Positions 42,251 to 51,296 of a DNA stretch of 64,000 bases are shown piece by piece. A program made the position numbers and the translations under genes. The stretch lies in NCBI RefSeq assembly GCF_023223645.1, contig NZ_JALKBY010000010.1, positions 53,448 to 117,447 on the forward strand. The letters run 5' to 3'. The notes beneath the pieces are model-generated. The model searched no databases. It saw nothing but the letters and a program-made list of their open reading frames with translations, and was not told the origin of the DNA. The stretch is from Natroniella sulfidigena (GTDB lineage: Bacteria > Bacillota > Halanaerobiia > Halobacteroidales > Halobacteroidaceae). Every line of letters begins with the position of its first letter. The stretch's first letter is position 1.

Positions 42251-43078
42251 TTAGCTAACTACACCCAAATATGTATCTAGATTTCTGTTATAATTAAGCC
42301 GTTCTAATTTTTCTAATGCTCTATTTAATAGTTGTCTAATTCTTTCACGCGAAAGATCCAATTGTTTAGCTATTTCTTTGAATGTTCTTTCTCTTCCATC
42401 TTCTAAGCCAAATCTTAACTTAATGATTCTTTCTTCTCGAATAGTAAGATAACTTAATAACTTATTAATCATTGTTTTTAAATCATCTTCAAGAATCACT
42501 TTAATTAAATCAAATTCACTAGGTATTAATGAAAAGAGGTCACTATCTTTATTTTCTCCAATTTTATTATTTAATGAAGATATATCTTGACTTAATTCAA
42601 TTAACTCACTTACTTTTTGTACAGTTAAATCCATATCTTCTGCTAACTCTTCTAAAGTCGGTTCACGTTGTAGTTGAGCTCGTAGATGTTCTTGAATTCT
42701 TTTAAGTTGATTAATATTATTTTGAACTTGAAAAGATAGTCTGATAGTTCGTCCTTGTCGTTTAATTGCTCTTCTAATTTTTTGTTCAATCCACCAAGTA
42801 GCATAAGTACTGAATCTATATCCTTTTTGATATTTAAACTTTTCGACTGCTTTAATTAATCCAATATTTCCTTCTTGGATTAAATCTGAGAAATCTAAGC
42901 CCTGATTATTATATTTTTTAGCAATGCTGATTACTAATCTTAAATTAGAATTAATTAGTTTTTCTCTAGCTTCTTGATCTCCTTGTGCAATTCTTTTTCC
43001 TAATTCGACCTCTTCTTCTTTAGAAAGTAAACGATGGCTTGTCTCTTTAAAATATATATTAATTGAATTTCTATCCAT
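42251..43078 (-). CDS. Alternative sigma-70 factor (RpoD-related, group 2-like)
   Basis: 275 aa from ATG 43076-43078 (AAGGAGTG upstream). Regions 1.2 ([25 protein letters not shown]), 2 ([46 protein letters not shown]), 3 and 4 ([33 protein letters not shown]) are all present, but the acidic N-terminal region 1.1 of the housekeeping SigA is missing. It would direct RNA polymerase to SigA-like promoters under some condition. Neighbouring spore genes suggest stationary phase or sporulation. No anti-sigma gene is adjacent. Confidence 0.9.
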   Translation of the reverse strand: MDRNSINIYFKETSHRLLSKEEEVELGKRIAQGDQEAREKLINSNLRLVISIAKKYNNQGLDFSDLIQEGNIGLIKAVEKFKYQKGYRFSTYATWWIEQKIRRAIKRQGRTIRLSFQVQNNINQLKRIQEHLRAQLQREPTLEELAEDMDLTVQKVSELIELSQDISSLNNKIGENKDSDLFSLIPSEFDLIKVILEDDLKTMINKLLSYLTIREERIIKLRFGLEDGRERTFKEIAKQLDLSRERIRQLLNRALEKLERLNYNRNLDTYLGVVS

Positions 43079-43196
43079 AAACAATCACTCCTTATTTAAG
43101 TTCTTACTAAAATTATAATAGATAAATTTTACGAAATTATGACAAACTTAAATATTTAAGCGAAAAAACTGATTTTTTTGTAATAATTGATAAAAA

Positions 43197-43231
43197 AATA
43201 AAGCACATGTGGTTTCCACATGTGCTTTATT
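43197..43231 (-). terminator. Terminator after the TM1266-like gene
   Basis: Perfect 16-bp stem AATAAAGCACATGTGG / CCACATGTGCTTTATT with a TTT loop. A T-run follows on the minus strand. Confidence 0.88.
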
Positions 43232-43475
43232 GCTTAAAGTTTAAATTCATTGCTTTAAAGTTTAATGGTTTAATATCTTTTAACTCATCTTTAAAGTTAT
43301 TTAATTCTTTATCTTTACCAGCAAATTCAATCAAAATTAAACCTTGATTTTTTTCATTATTATGCAAACCTAACCTTGTTTTTATATTTGTTCCGTATTT
43401 AGTTAATATGTTCTGAACATCTGATGCAAAATTATCTCGTTCATCAACTTGTAAGGCAATAATGGAATCTTTCAT
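43227..43475 (-). CDS. TM1266-like ACT-fold small protein (iron-only hydrogenase regulator family)
   Basis: 82 aa with the pattern of the TM1266 family: a beta strand at the N-terminus (IIALQVDERDN), an NILTKYGTNIKTRLGLH stretch, GLILIEFAG, and a closing strand (LNFKAMNL). Family members are often encoded with hydrogenase maturation genes hydE/F/G and are thought to be regulators with an ACT-like fold. Here no hydrogenase gene is near, and the upstream neighbour is an acidic hypothetical gene 36 bp away, likely in the same transcript. Assignment rests on pattern similarity. Confidence 0.6.
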   Translation of the reverse strand: MKDSIIALQVDERDNFASDVQNILTKYGTNIKTRLGLHNNEKNQGLILIEFAGKDKELNNFKDELKDIKPLNFKAMNLNFKQ

Positions 43476-43511
43476 TCTTTACCTCCTCGTATATTTATAT
43501 ATAATTAATTT

Positions 43512-43826
43512 TTAAGAGTCTAAATCCAAATCTAGATCTTCTTCTTTTACCATATCTCCTAATTTTTCTTTGAGGGTTTCTAAGTCATCTTTATTTTCAA
43601 TGCCTTTTTTCATATCTTCATCTAAATTATTAGCGATGTTATCTAAGCCGCTATTAGCAATAAATTCTGCAAAAGATTCTTGATCAGTTAGATATAAATC
43701 AAAAATTTGCTCTATTATTGCTATTTGGTCTTCAGTTAGATTTCCAACTCCTAAATCATTAATTAAATCAGGACTCACTCCAGCTAACTCAGCTATTTTT
43801 TCTAATTTTTCTTCTGATTCACTCAT
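43512..43826 (-). CDS. Hypothetical acidic protein (104 aa)
   Basis: Very acidic, helix-rich protein with no cysteine or membrane segment. Pieces include EKLEKIAELAGVSPDLINDL, reminiscent of helix-turn-helix spacing, and a Lys/Asp/Glu tail ending DLDLDLDS. Family not recognised. Good ribosome site (AAGGAGGAAA). Followed by the TM1266-like gene; the pair may act together. Confidence 0.6.
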   Translation of the reverse strand: MSESEEKLEKIAELAGVSPDLINDLGVGNLTEDQIAIIEQIFDLYLTDQESFAEFIANSGLDNIANNLDEDMKKGIENKDDLETLKEKLGDMVKEEDLDLDLDS

Positions 43827-43933
43827 ATTTTTCCTCCTTTTAATCTATTTATTCAACAATATTATATTTATGTTAAAGGTTAAGTTTTTGCAACTGAAAT
43901 CAATTAGTAAATAATGGATTTTTATATAAAGGA

Positions 43934-43975
43934 AATAAGAAAGCAACTGGTTTTAAAACCAGTTGCTTTCTTATT
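43934..43975. terminator. Perfect 42-bp palindromic terminator
   Basis: Half-site AATAAGAAAGCAACTGGTTTT mirrored exactly, overlapping the stop of the DUF1540 gene. Confidence 0.85.
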
Positions 43976-44246
43976 AATTAGGATTGTTAGGGTTAGTTCC
44001 TCCTAAGCCTGCCTCATATTTATCATGAGGTACAAATGTCTTACAACAGCTTTGATAACATTCTGTTACAGGAGACATACCTTGTTGGTTGACTATTTCA
44101 TTAGTCTCTTCTACATCCATCTCATTTGGTAGCTTTTTTGCAAAATCATCACTAACAACTAATACCTTTTCTGCTATACATAAATTAGGTTCTTCCCACC
44201 AATGACAATTATCTACTGTACAATGAACATGAGATTTTTGAGTCAA
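43974..44246 (-). CDS. DUF1540 domain protein
   Basis: 90-aa protein matching the DUF1540 pattern of small Cys-rich Firmicute proteins: VHCTVDNCHWWEEPNLCIAE near the N-terminus and TECYQSCCKTFVPH near the middle, six cysteines and several histidines suited to metal binding. The last 14 residues (GLGGTNPNNPN) are disordered. Some DUF1540 proteins are linked to sporulation by genome context; nothing here proves that. Gene stands alone. Confidence 0.85.
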   Translation of the reverse strand: MTQKSHVHCTVDNCHWWEEPNLCIAEKVLVVSDDFAKKLPNEMDVEETNEIVNQQGMSPVTECYQSCCKTFVPHDKYEAGLGGTNPNNPN

Positions 44247-44348
44247 AGTAATCCTCCTAGAGTTTATTTATTAATTATAGTTTTTCTGTTTTTATGATAT
44301 ATTATTCTTTGTTCATAAATGACTAATCATAAAGTTACTATGGTTAAT

Positions 44349-44379
44349 AAAAAAAGAACAGCTTTACTGTTCTTTTTTT
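44349..44379 (-). terminator. Terminator after glgC (first copy)
   Basis: AAAAAAAGAACAG, 4-5 nt loop, CTGTTCTTTTTTT, symmetric A and T runs just past the glgC stop. Confidence 0.85.
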
Positions 44380-44380
44380 A

Positions 44381-45625
44381 TTATTTAATAGTAGTACCAC
44401 TTGAAATAATATTTTCTTTTAGATCATTTAACTTTATCTTAGAGAGTATTCTACAGTTTCGTTCTATTTTTATCTCTGGTGGAATTTGAATGCCTTTAGC
44501 AATTATATTTAAGCCATGTCTAAGAATATCAGGTTTTTCTTGGTTTGGAGTTAAATCATCTCCAAATCCTACTTGAGCATCAGGGCCAACAGTTACATTC
44601 TTATCAATTATCGATTTATTAATTACTGTATTCTTTTGGATTTTAGTATTATGAAAAATGATCGAATCTTTTACTACAGCTCCCTCTTCAATAATTACTC
44701 CTGGAGAAATAACTGAATTTTCAACTTTACCATTAATTACTGCTCCATTAGAAACTAAACTTTCAGTTGCTATTCCCTGCTCTCCAAAATTAACAGGTGG
44801 TTCTTCACGATCTCGAGTATAAATCTTCCATTCCTGATCATATAAATCAATTTCAAGTTCTGTTTTTATTAAATCTAAATTAGTCTTCCAGAATGATTCT
44901 AACGTACCTACATCTCTCCAAAAACCTTCAAACTCATAAGCATAAACTTGATCTTCTTCAATCATCTCCGGAATAATATGGTGCCCAAAATCAGAATGTT
45001 TTTGATCACAAATCTTTTCTAATTTTTTGACTAATGCCTTAGTAGAAAAAACATAAATGCCCATTGATGCTAAATTACTAGGAGGGTTTTGAGGCTTTTC
45101 TTTAAAATCTAAGATCTTCATTGTACTATCTGGTTTTAAGATTCCAAATCTACTTGCATCTTGTTCTGGAACACGCTGAGCTGCAATAGTCAAATCAGCT
45201 CCTTGTTCTTGATGAAATGAAATCAATTTACTATAATCCATTTTATAAACGTGATCTCCAGATAATATAATTGTATAGTCTGGATCTTTTTTCTTAATAT
45301 AATTTATATTTTGATAAACAGCATGTGCTGTACCTTGGTACCAGTTGTTTTTTTCTCCAGTATATGGTTGTAATAAGGTTATACCACCTATTTTACGATC
45401 AAGATCCCAAGGTCTTCCTATTCCAATATGAGTATTTAAAGCTAATGGCAAATATTGAGTTAGAATTCCAATGTTATAGATGCCAGAATTAACACAATTG
45501 CTTAAAGTAAAATCGATTAACCTATACTTTCCTGCAAACGGAACACTCGGCTTTGCTCTATGTCCTGAAAGAATATCCAGTCTAGTTCCTTTACCTCCAG
45601 CTAAAATTAATGCTAAAGTTTTCAT
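44381..45625 (-). CDS. glgC: Glucose-1-phosphate adenylyltransferase (copy 1)
   Basis: 414-aa enzyme making ADP-glucose for glycogen. N-terminal nucleotidyl-transferase domain with LILAGGKGTRLDILSGHRAKPSVPFAGKY, LSGDHVYKMDY, and FWRDVGTLESFW; C-terminal left-handed beta-helix with hexapeptide repeats (NSVISPGVIIEEGAVVKDSI, KNVTVGPDAQVGFGDD). Closely similar to the copy at 54767-56020, and both keep the catalytic Asp and sugar-binding Lys motifs, so neither is a clear inactive GlgD. This copy stands apart from the glycogen cluster, separated by the NAD genes. A heteromer with copy 2 is possible. Confidence 0.95.
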   Translation of the reverse strand: MKTLALILAGGKGTRLDILSGHRAKPSVPFAGKYRLIDFTLSNCVNSGIYNIGILTQYLPLALNTHIGIGRPWDLDRKIGGITLLQPYTGEKNNWYQGTAHAVYQNINYIKKKDPDYTIILSGDHVYKMDYSKLISFHQEQGADLTIAAQRVPEQDASRFGILKPDSTMKILDFKEKPQNPPSNLASMGIYVFSTKALVKKLEKICDQKHSDFGHHIIPEMIEEDQVYAYEFEGFWRDVGTLESFWKTNLDLIKTELEIDLYDQEWKIYTRDREEPPVNFGEQGIATESLVSNGAVINGKVENSVISPGVIIEEGAVVKDSIIFHNTKIQKNTVINKSIIDKNVTVGPDAQVGFGDDLTPNQEKPDILRHGLNIIAKGIQIPPEIKIERNCRILSKIKLNDLKENIISSGTTIK

Positions 45626-45724
45626 TAATATTCACCCTTTCTTTACTGCTCTTTAATACATAATATTCTTAGAAAGGGAAAATATTACTAAAAATTGATT
45701 ATAGATATTTTAATTTTAAATTAG

Positions 45725-46741
45725 CTAAATATCTAATAATAAATCATTATCTTTAATTAAATTAAACTTATACATAATTTTATAAATTATTAAACTTAAA
45801 ACTGCAGGTAAAATAAAGTGTAATAAAATAATTGCTCCGATCACTTCAGTTCCCATTGCTTCAATAGTTCCAAACTGTCCTACTAATCCAGCAGTTCCCA
45901 TTCCAGAACCGATTGGAATATTCTCTAAAGGAATAATTGTAGTGGCTATTGGCCCTAAAATAGCACCTGTTAAAGTCGGTGGTACCCAGATATAAGGGTT
46001 CTTAACTATATTAGGCATCTGTAACATAGAAGTACCTAATCCTTGGCTTATCAATCCACCCCACCCATTTTCACGAAAACTGATTACAGCAAAACCAATC
46101 ATTTGAGCACTACAACCAATTGTTGCTGCTCCAGCTGCTAAACCACTTAAATTTAACATCAATCCAATAGCAGCACTACTGATTGGTAAAGTTAAAGCCA
46201 TACCCATCAATACTGAAACTAAAATCCCCATTGGAATTGGATGTAACTCTGTTGTTTGAACAATCAATTGACCTAGTCCAGTCATTAAGGTATCAATTAC
46301 CGGGCCAACAAAATCAGCTACTAATAATCCGGTAATAATTACTGTCATTGGAGTTAGTACTATATCAAGCTTAGTCTCTTTAGAGATTAACTTACCAAAC
46401 TCTGCTCCAATTACAGCTGCTAGAAAAGCTCCTACGGGTCCTCCTAACTCGGCCCCTGCTGCTCCTGTAATAACTGAAGTAAAGATGACCAGTGGTGGTG
46501 CTTGTAATCCATAAGCTACAGAAACACCAATTGCTGGCCCCATCATATCCATTGCTACTTCACTAAACTCTACTAGTAATGATAAACCTAACTGTTCTCC
46601 TAAAACTTCCAGAATCAACCCAATAATTAAAGAAGCAAACAACCCTTTAGTCATAGCAGCTAATGCTTCAATACCATACCGCTTTAATGAAAATTCAATA
46701 TTTTTGCGTTCTAAATAATTCTTAATGCTTTGAGCCATCAA
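45725..46741 (-). CDS. PfoR-like membrane protein (PTS EIIC_2 family)
   Basis: 338-aa polytopic protein of the EIIC_2/COG3641 type (PfoR of Clostridium is a member), with about eight to ten hydrophobic segments, glycine-rich loops (GAAGAELGGPVGAFLAAVIGA) and the conserved GSGMGTAGLVGQFG stretch. No PTS EIIA or EIIB domain is fused or adjacent. It starts one base past nadC, at the end of the nadABC set, which suggests a transport role tied to NAD metabolism, such as a pyridine precursor (inference only). Family members are usually annotated without a known substrate. Confidence 0.8.
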   Translation of the reverse strand: MMAQSIKNYLERKNIEFSLKRYGIEALAAMTKGLFASLIIGLILEVLGEQLGLSLLVEFSEVAMDMMGPAIGVSVAYGLQAPPLVIFTSVITGAAGAELGGPVGAFLAAVIGAEFGKLISKETKLDIVLTPMTVIITGLLVADFVGPVIDTLMTGLGQLIVQTTELHPIPMGILVSVLMGMALTLPISSAAIGLMLNLSGLAAGAATIGCSAQMIGFAVISFRENGWGGLISQGLGTSMLQMPNIVKNPYIWVPPTLTGAILGPIATTIIPLENIPIGSGMGTAGLVGQFGTIEAMGTEVIGAIILLHFILPAVLSLIIYKIMYKFNLIKDNDLLLDI

Positions 46742-46742
46742 A

Positions 46743-47585
46743 TTATTCCCCCTTTAAATCCAAACTAATATCCAATGATTTTATTGTATGGGTTAAAGTT
46801 CCTAAAGAAATAATATCGACTCCTGTTTCAGCTACATTAACTAGATCATCTATTGTAATTCCTCCTGAAGCTTCCACAATTGCTTTTCCAGCAATCAACT
46901 CCACTGCTTCTTCCATTAACTCAAAGGACATATTATCTAACATAATAATATCAACATCTTCTGCTAAAGCTTCTTCAACTTCTGTTAAGTTCTCTACTTC
47001 TACTTCAATCTTTGTGGTATGAGAAAGGTTTTCTTTAATCTGTGTAACTGCCTTTTTAATACTACCAGCTGCCTGAATATGATTATCCTTAATCATTACA
47101 GCATCATATAATCCAAAACGATGATTAGCACCTCCGCCTACCTTTACAGCATACTTTTCTAAAACCCTCAACCCTGGTGTTGTCTTACGTGTGTCAACGA
47201 TTTTTAGATCATAATCTGCTACTTGTTCTTGATACTTAGCAGTCTTAGTAGCTATTCCAGACATTCGCTGTAAAAAGTTGAGTGCTACCCGTTCACCAGT
47301 TAAGATCGGGCCAACGAAACCAGAAATTTTAGCTATTACTTGACCTGGTTCAACTCGCTCCCCATCAGCTACTAAAGCTTCAAATTTAAGATCAGAATCT
47401 AACTCCTTATAAACCCAACTAGCAACATCTAGACCAGCAATTACTCCACAATCCTTAGCAATTATCTGACCTACCCCTTCTTTATCCTCTCCAATCAATG
47501 CTTCTGTAGTAATATCCCCTCTACCGATATCCTCTGTAAGTGCATTCTTGATTATCTTTAAAATGTTTCTTTTAGTTAACCTCAA
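46743..47585 (-). CDS. nadC: Nicotinate-nucleotide pyrophosphorylase (carboxylating)
   Basis: 280-aa enzyme converting quinolinate and PRPP to nicotinate mononucleotide. Signatures: EDIGRGDITTEALI, ERVALNFLQRMSGIAT, VDTRKTTPGLRVLEKYAV, GGGANHRFGLYDAVMIKDNHI, and VEVENLTEVEEAL. Its start overlaps nadB by 14 bp, so the two are translationally coupled; the next gene begins 1 bp downstream. NiaR control is expected through the nadA promoter. Confidence 0.97.
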   Translation of the reverse strand: MRLTKRNILKIIKNALTEDIGRGDITTEALIGEDKEGVGQIIAKDCGVIAGLDVASWVYKELDSDLKFEALVADGERVEPGQVIAKISGFVGPILTGERVALNFLQRMSGIATKTAKYQEQVADYDLKIVDTRKTTPGLRVLEKYAVKVGGGANHRFGLYDAVMIKDNHIQAAGSIKKAVTQIKENLSHTTKIEVEVENLTEVEEALAEDVDIIMLDNMSFELMEEAVELIAGKAIVEASGGITIDDLVNVAETGVDIISLGTLTHTIKSLDISLDLKGE

Positions 47586-49191
47586 CTCTAAACTCCTCCT
47601 GTCTATTCTCTTTTTTTAAACAAATATGCTTATTCCATTTAGAATTTTTCTCAGGAAAATCGGATCGATAATGTGCTCCTCTACTCTCCGTTCTGATTAA
47701 GGCTGCTTTAACGGCCAAATAAGCTACGATAATTAAATTCTGTACCTCAACCTCTTCTATCTGTAAAAGTGTCATTTTTAAATAGTCAGTCATTTTACTT
47801 AATTGGGCTAGTGCTTTTTTTAATCCTAATTCATTACGAACAATTCCTGCCTGCTCCATCATCAAACTCTGAATCTGATTTTTAATCTTTTCAGCTGGGA
47901 TATCTCCTCTTACTTGTTGATCATAATTAAATTGTAACCAATTAAAGTCCATTTTAGGCTCATCTAAAAAGGTAGCTGCTCGATCAGCTACTTTTTTCCC
48001 ATATACCAAAGCTTCTAATAATGAATTGCTGGCAAGTCGGTTGGCCCCATGTAATCCCATAGCAGCAGCTTCGCCACAGACAAATAAACCTGCTAGACTG
48101 CTTTCTCCATTCAAATTGACCTTAACTCCCCCCATCAGATAATGAGCAGCAGGAGCTATAGGGATGTAATCTTTACTAATATCAACTCCAGCCTCTAAGC
48201 AAGTTCGATAAATTGTTGGAAATCTTTCTTTAATATAGTTAGGGTCTAATTCGGTCACATCTAAATAGAGATGATCATCTGAGCTATTTTTTATCTCTTG
48301 ATAGATAGCCCTTGCTACTATATCTCGAGGGGCCAACTCAGCCAAATGATGATAATCAGTCATGAAAGCCTTTCCAGCTTGATTACGTAAAATAGCACCT
48401 TCCCCTCTAACTGCTTCTGAAATCAAAAAGTTCTCTCTTTCTGCTAATTCTAGCGTAGTTGGATGGAATTGAATAAACTCTAGATCCATCACCTCTACCC
48501 CGGCTCGATAGGCCATAGCAATCCCATCTCCAGTAGCTATAGCAGGGTTAGAAGTCTTAGCATATAACTGTCCTGCTCCTCCAGTAGCTAGGATCACTGC
48601 TTGGGCCAAATAAGCTAGATATTTTTCTTGCTTTTGATCATAAGCTAAAATACCATAGCATCTATTATTTTCTGTCAATAAATCTATGGCAAAGATCTCA
48701 CTGTCAACTTTAATTCTTTTATTTTTTTGAACTTGTTGGCCCAAAACCTTTCTAATTTCAGCACCAGTAGCATCACCACCTGCATGTAAAACCCGACAAC
48801 AGCTATGAGCTCCTTCTTTAGTCAAAGCCAACTCTCCATTGGCTTGATCAAATTCAACTCCAATTTCAATTAACTCTTCAATTCTTTCTTGACTTTCATC
48901 AGTTAAAGTACTTACAGCTTCTGAATTAGTTAGGCCTGCTCCCGCTCTTAAAGTATCTAGATAATGTAGCTTAGGATTATCATTAGTTGCAATTGCAGCA
49001 GCAATCCCTCCCTGAGCATACTCGGTATTACAATCCTTAAGCTTTCCTTTAGTTAATAATCTTACTTTTCCTCTGTTAGCTAATTTTAATCCACTATATA
49101 AACCAGCGATTCCACTACCAATTACTAAAAAATCAGTCTTTATCTGCTCAATTTGTTGTAAATTAAAATTAGTCAAATATCTTGGGATCAT
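47572..49191 (-). CDS. nadB: L-aspartate oxidase
   Basis: 539-aa flavoenzyme oxidising aspartate to iminoaspartate, first step of de novo NAD synthesis. FAD-binding motif DFLVIGSGIAGLYSGLKLA, then TEYAQGGIAAA, GGDATGAEIR, ATGGAGQLY, EFIQFHPTTLEL and HGANRLASNSLLEALVYG. The start is taken at ATG 49189-49191, preceded by GGGGGTGA; five upstream codons overlap that site. It lies 17 bp after nadA. In anaerobes fumarate can be the electron acceptor. Confidence 0.97.
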   Translation of the reverse strand: MIPRYLTNFNLQQIEQIKTDFLVIGSGIAGLYSGLKLANRGKVRLLTKGKLKDCNTEYAQGGIAAAIATNDNPKLHYLDTLRAGAGLTNSEAVSTLTDESQERIEELIEIGVEFDQANGELALTKEGAHSCCRVLHAGGDATGAEIRKVLGQQVQKNKRIKVDSEIFAIDLLTENNRCYGILAYDQKQEKYLAYLAQAVILATGGAGQLYAKTSNPAIATGDGIAMAYRAGVEVMDLEFIQFHPTTLELAERENFLISEAVRGEGAILRNQAGKAFMTDYHHLAELAPRDIVARAIYQEIKNSSDDHLYLDVTELDPNYIKERFPTIYRTCLEAGVDISKDYIPIAPAAHYLMGGVKVNLNGESSLAGLFVCGEAAAMGLHGANRLASNSLLEALVYGKKVADRAATFLDEPKMDFNWLQFNYDQQVRGDIPAEKIKNQIQSLMMEQAGIVRNELGLKKALAQLSKMTDYLKMTLLQIEEVEVQNLIIVAYLAVKAALIRTESRGAHYRSDFPEKNSKWNKHICLKKENRQEEFRVEVN

Positions 49192-49208
49192 ATTATTCAC
49201 CCCCATAA

Positions 49209-50117
49209 TTATCCACTGATTTTTAACATTTTATCCAGTGCTTCTCGAGCCTTAATTCTAGTTTGAGAATCAACTTCAATTTTATATTGCATCTTTTCTA
49301 GGGCTTCTGCTACATTTTCCAGTGAAGTTAATTTCATGTTTTGACAGATTAATCCTTGATTTAAGAGATAAAAATCTTGATCTGGATTCTGTTGTTTTAA
49401 TTTATATAAAATCCCCATTTCAGTACCAATAATAATTGTTTCAGCAGTCGATTCTTTAGCATATTTGGTTAATTGTCCTGTGCTCCCTACAAAATCAGCT
49501 AGTTCTACTACTTCTGGTCTACATTCAGGGTGAACAATGACTGGAGCTTCGGGATGAGCCTCTCTAACCTCAGTAATATACTCCGGTAACATTCGATGAT
49601 GAGTAATACAGTATCCATCCCATAAAATGACCTCTTTGTCAGTTTGTTGACTTACATAATGGCCTAGATTTTGATCTGGTACAAATAAAACCTGTTGCTT
49701 ATCAACTGCTTCAACAACCTCTAATGCATTAGATGACGTACAACAGATATCACTTTCAGCTTTAACTGCCGCTGAAGAGTTAACATAACAAACAACGGCA
49801 GCATCAGGATACTCTTTTTTCTTTTCTTTTAGCTTTTCAGCTGTTATCATTTCTGCCATCGGACAACCGGCATTTATTTCTGGTAATAAGACTGTTTTAT
49901 CTGGTGCTAATATAGCTGCACTTTCAGCCATAAAATCCACTCCACAAAATACAATCACATCTTCTTCTATATCTGCTGCTTTCTGACTCAATCCTAAAGA
50001 GTCTCCAGTATAATCTGCTATAGCTTGAACTTCTTCTATTTGATAGTTATGGGCCAAAATTACCGCATTTTTCTCTTGTTTTAATCTTTTAATTTTTTCA
50101 ATTAATTTTGATTTCAT
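49209..50117 (-). CDS. nadA: Quinolinate synthase
   Basis: 302-aa iron-sulfur enzyme condensing iminoaspartate with dihydroxyacetone phosphate. The three cluster cysteines are visible in FCGVDFMAESA, CCTSSNALEVVE and HPECRPEV; substrate motifs HNYQ and GSTGQLTKYA are also present. First gene of nadA-nadB-nadC; the promoter and a candidate NiaR operator lie in the 147 bp between it and niaR. AAGGAGG ribosome site. Confidence 0.97.
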   Translation of the reverse strand: MKSKLIEKIKRLKQEKNAVILAHNYQIEEVQAIADYTGDSLGLSQKAADIEEDVIVFCGVDFMAESAAILAPDKTVLLPEINAGCPMAEMITAEKLKEKKKEYPDAAVVCYVNSSAAVKAESDICCTSSNALEVVEAVDKQQVLFVPDQNLGHYVSQQTDKEVILWDGYCITHHRMLPEYITEVREAHPEAPVIVHPECRPEVVELADFVGSTGQLTKYAKESTAETIIIGTEMGILYKLKQQNPDQDFYLLNQGLICQNMKLTSLENVAEALEKMQYKIEVDSQTRIKAREALDKMLKISG

Positions 50118-50159
50118 AATAGCCTCCTTAAGTAATATTTAGTGCTTTTTCAATTACTA

Positions 50160-50206
50160 ATTTTATACTTTAATTGTTGTTATGTCAAGTGTAAAGACAC
50201 CTTTAT
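50160..50206 (-). promoter_or_regulatory. nadA promoter with candidate NiaR operator
   Basis: Minus strand: TTGACA (50188-50183), 17 nt, TAAAAT (50165-50160). Overlapping and preceding the -35 is AGGTGTCTTTACACTTGACA, with the dyad GTGTC-TT-TACAC; this resembles known NiaR sites (TGTCTTTACAC type). NiaR with niacin would block polymerase here. Confidence 0.65.
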
Positions 50207-50264
50207 GTTTTTATATATTCATAAGTGACCATGTTCCAACTGTACAAACTTAATAAATCCTTAA

Positions 50265-50786
50265 TCACTCATCTTCACTTAATAAAAACCCTTTTTCTTG
50301 CAACTTACTTTCAATTAGATCTAGAACTTCTTGATTTAAAGCTTCAATTGTATGTAAGTGAACTCCTTCAGTTAAAAAAGATAATGGTTTACTAGATTCA
50401 TTTCTGCTTTTTTCCAAAAACTCTTCTAATTCAGCTTTACTTTGAATCATTAATAACCCTTTTAATTCGCCATAGATTGGATGTTCAACAATTACATCTT
50501 TGACTCTTCCACCATACTTAATAATTGTTTCTAACTCAGCTCTTATTTCTTTTTCTTTATGTTTGCAAGCAATCGTCTTTTGTACCATATTATTTGTAGT
50601 CTGAGACATAACATAACCTTGAGAGGTAGCTACTATTTTATGGCCTTTGGCCCTTAATAAAGCTATATCTTGTACAATTACCTGGCGACTAACATCAAAT
50701 ATCTCAGCTAATTTAGACCCAGTAATTGAATTGGGTTCTTGAATTAACCTGTTTAAAAGTTCCTCTCTTCTTTCGGATGTTTTCAT
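50265..50786 (-). CDS. niaR: Niacin-responsive transcriptional repressor NiaR (YrxA)
   Basis: 173 aa from ATG 50784-50786 (AGGAGGAATG upstream). An N-terminal HTH_11 DNA-binding domain (about 1-60; SKLAEIFDVSRQVIVQDIALLRAKGH) is followed by a 3H domain (about 75-170), named for its conserved histidines, seen here as CKHKEKEIRAEL, VEHPIYGEL and EGVHLHTIEAL. Represses NAD synthesis when nicotinic acid is present. Same strand as nadABC and just upstream, with its target site in between. Confidence 0.95.
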   Translation of the reverse strand: MKTSERREELLNRLIQEPNSITGSKLAEIFDVSRQVIVQDIALLRAKGHKIVATSQGYVMSQTTNNMVQKTIACKHKEKEIRAELETIIKYGGRVKDVIVEHPIYGELKGLLMIQSKAELEEFLEKSRNESSKPLSFLTEGVHLHTIEALNQEVLDLIESKLQEKGFLLSEDE

Positions 50787-50906
50787 TTTATCATTCCTCC
50801 TGAATTTAAAATAATCACTTACTTTATTCAAGAATTAATAATAAATTCCTTCAATTTCAATTAGATTAATAATTCCACTCACTAGAATTGATTGTTATAG
50901 ATTATA

Positions 50907-50937
50907 AAAGAGCCGGCATTTAAAGTGCCGACTCTTT
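50907..50937 (-). terminator. Terminator after the acidic repeat protein
   Basis: AAAGAG-CGGCA / TGCCG-CTCTTT stem with one mismatch and a T-run on the minus strand. Confidence 0.75.
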
Positions 50938-50964
50938 CTTTAGCAGAAGAATCACTGTTTAAAA

Positions 50965-51222
50965 TTACTTTTTATTTGAATCTTTGTTGGCCCTTTTTTC
51001 TGTCTTAAAGTCCTTCGCTGCTTCAAAATCCTCAAAATCATCTGGGTTCAAATTTCTTATTCTTTCAAATTCACTTTCAGCTGTAACTCCTTTTTCTCTA
51101 GCCTCAAAGTCTTCAAAATCATCTGGGTTCAAATCTCTTGTTCCTTCAAATCTACTTCCTTCCTTATTTTCAAGCCTCTTTAAATTCTCTTGCTCTTGAT
51201 TACGCTTAGAATCTTTAGCCAT
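50965..51222 (-). CDS. Short acidic protein with an internal repeat
   Basis: 85-aa hydrophilic, disorder-like protein, unrecognised. It contains a duplicated block of about 15 residues: GTRDLNPDDFEDFEAR and IRNLNPDDFEDFEAA, about 27 residues apart; the DNA copies are near-identical (AATCATCTGGGTTCAAAT on the plus strand). Termini are Lys/Asn/Glu-rich. It lies between niaR and a DUF421 gene; no membrane segment, no cysteine. The NPDDFEDFE unit could be a linear binding motif. Confidence 0.65.
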   Translation of the reverse strand: MAKDSKRNQEQENLKRLENKEGSRFEGTRDLNPDDFEDFEAREKGVTAESEFERIRNLNPDDFEDFEAAKDFKTEKRANKDSNKK

Positions 51223-51296
51223 TTAATTATTCCCCCTTATACCTTTAGCTTTACACTTTGAAGAAATAATATAACTGGGAATAAGTTAAAAATAAA

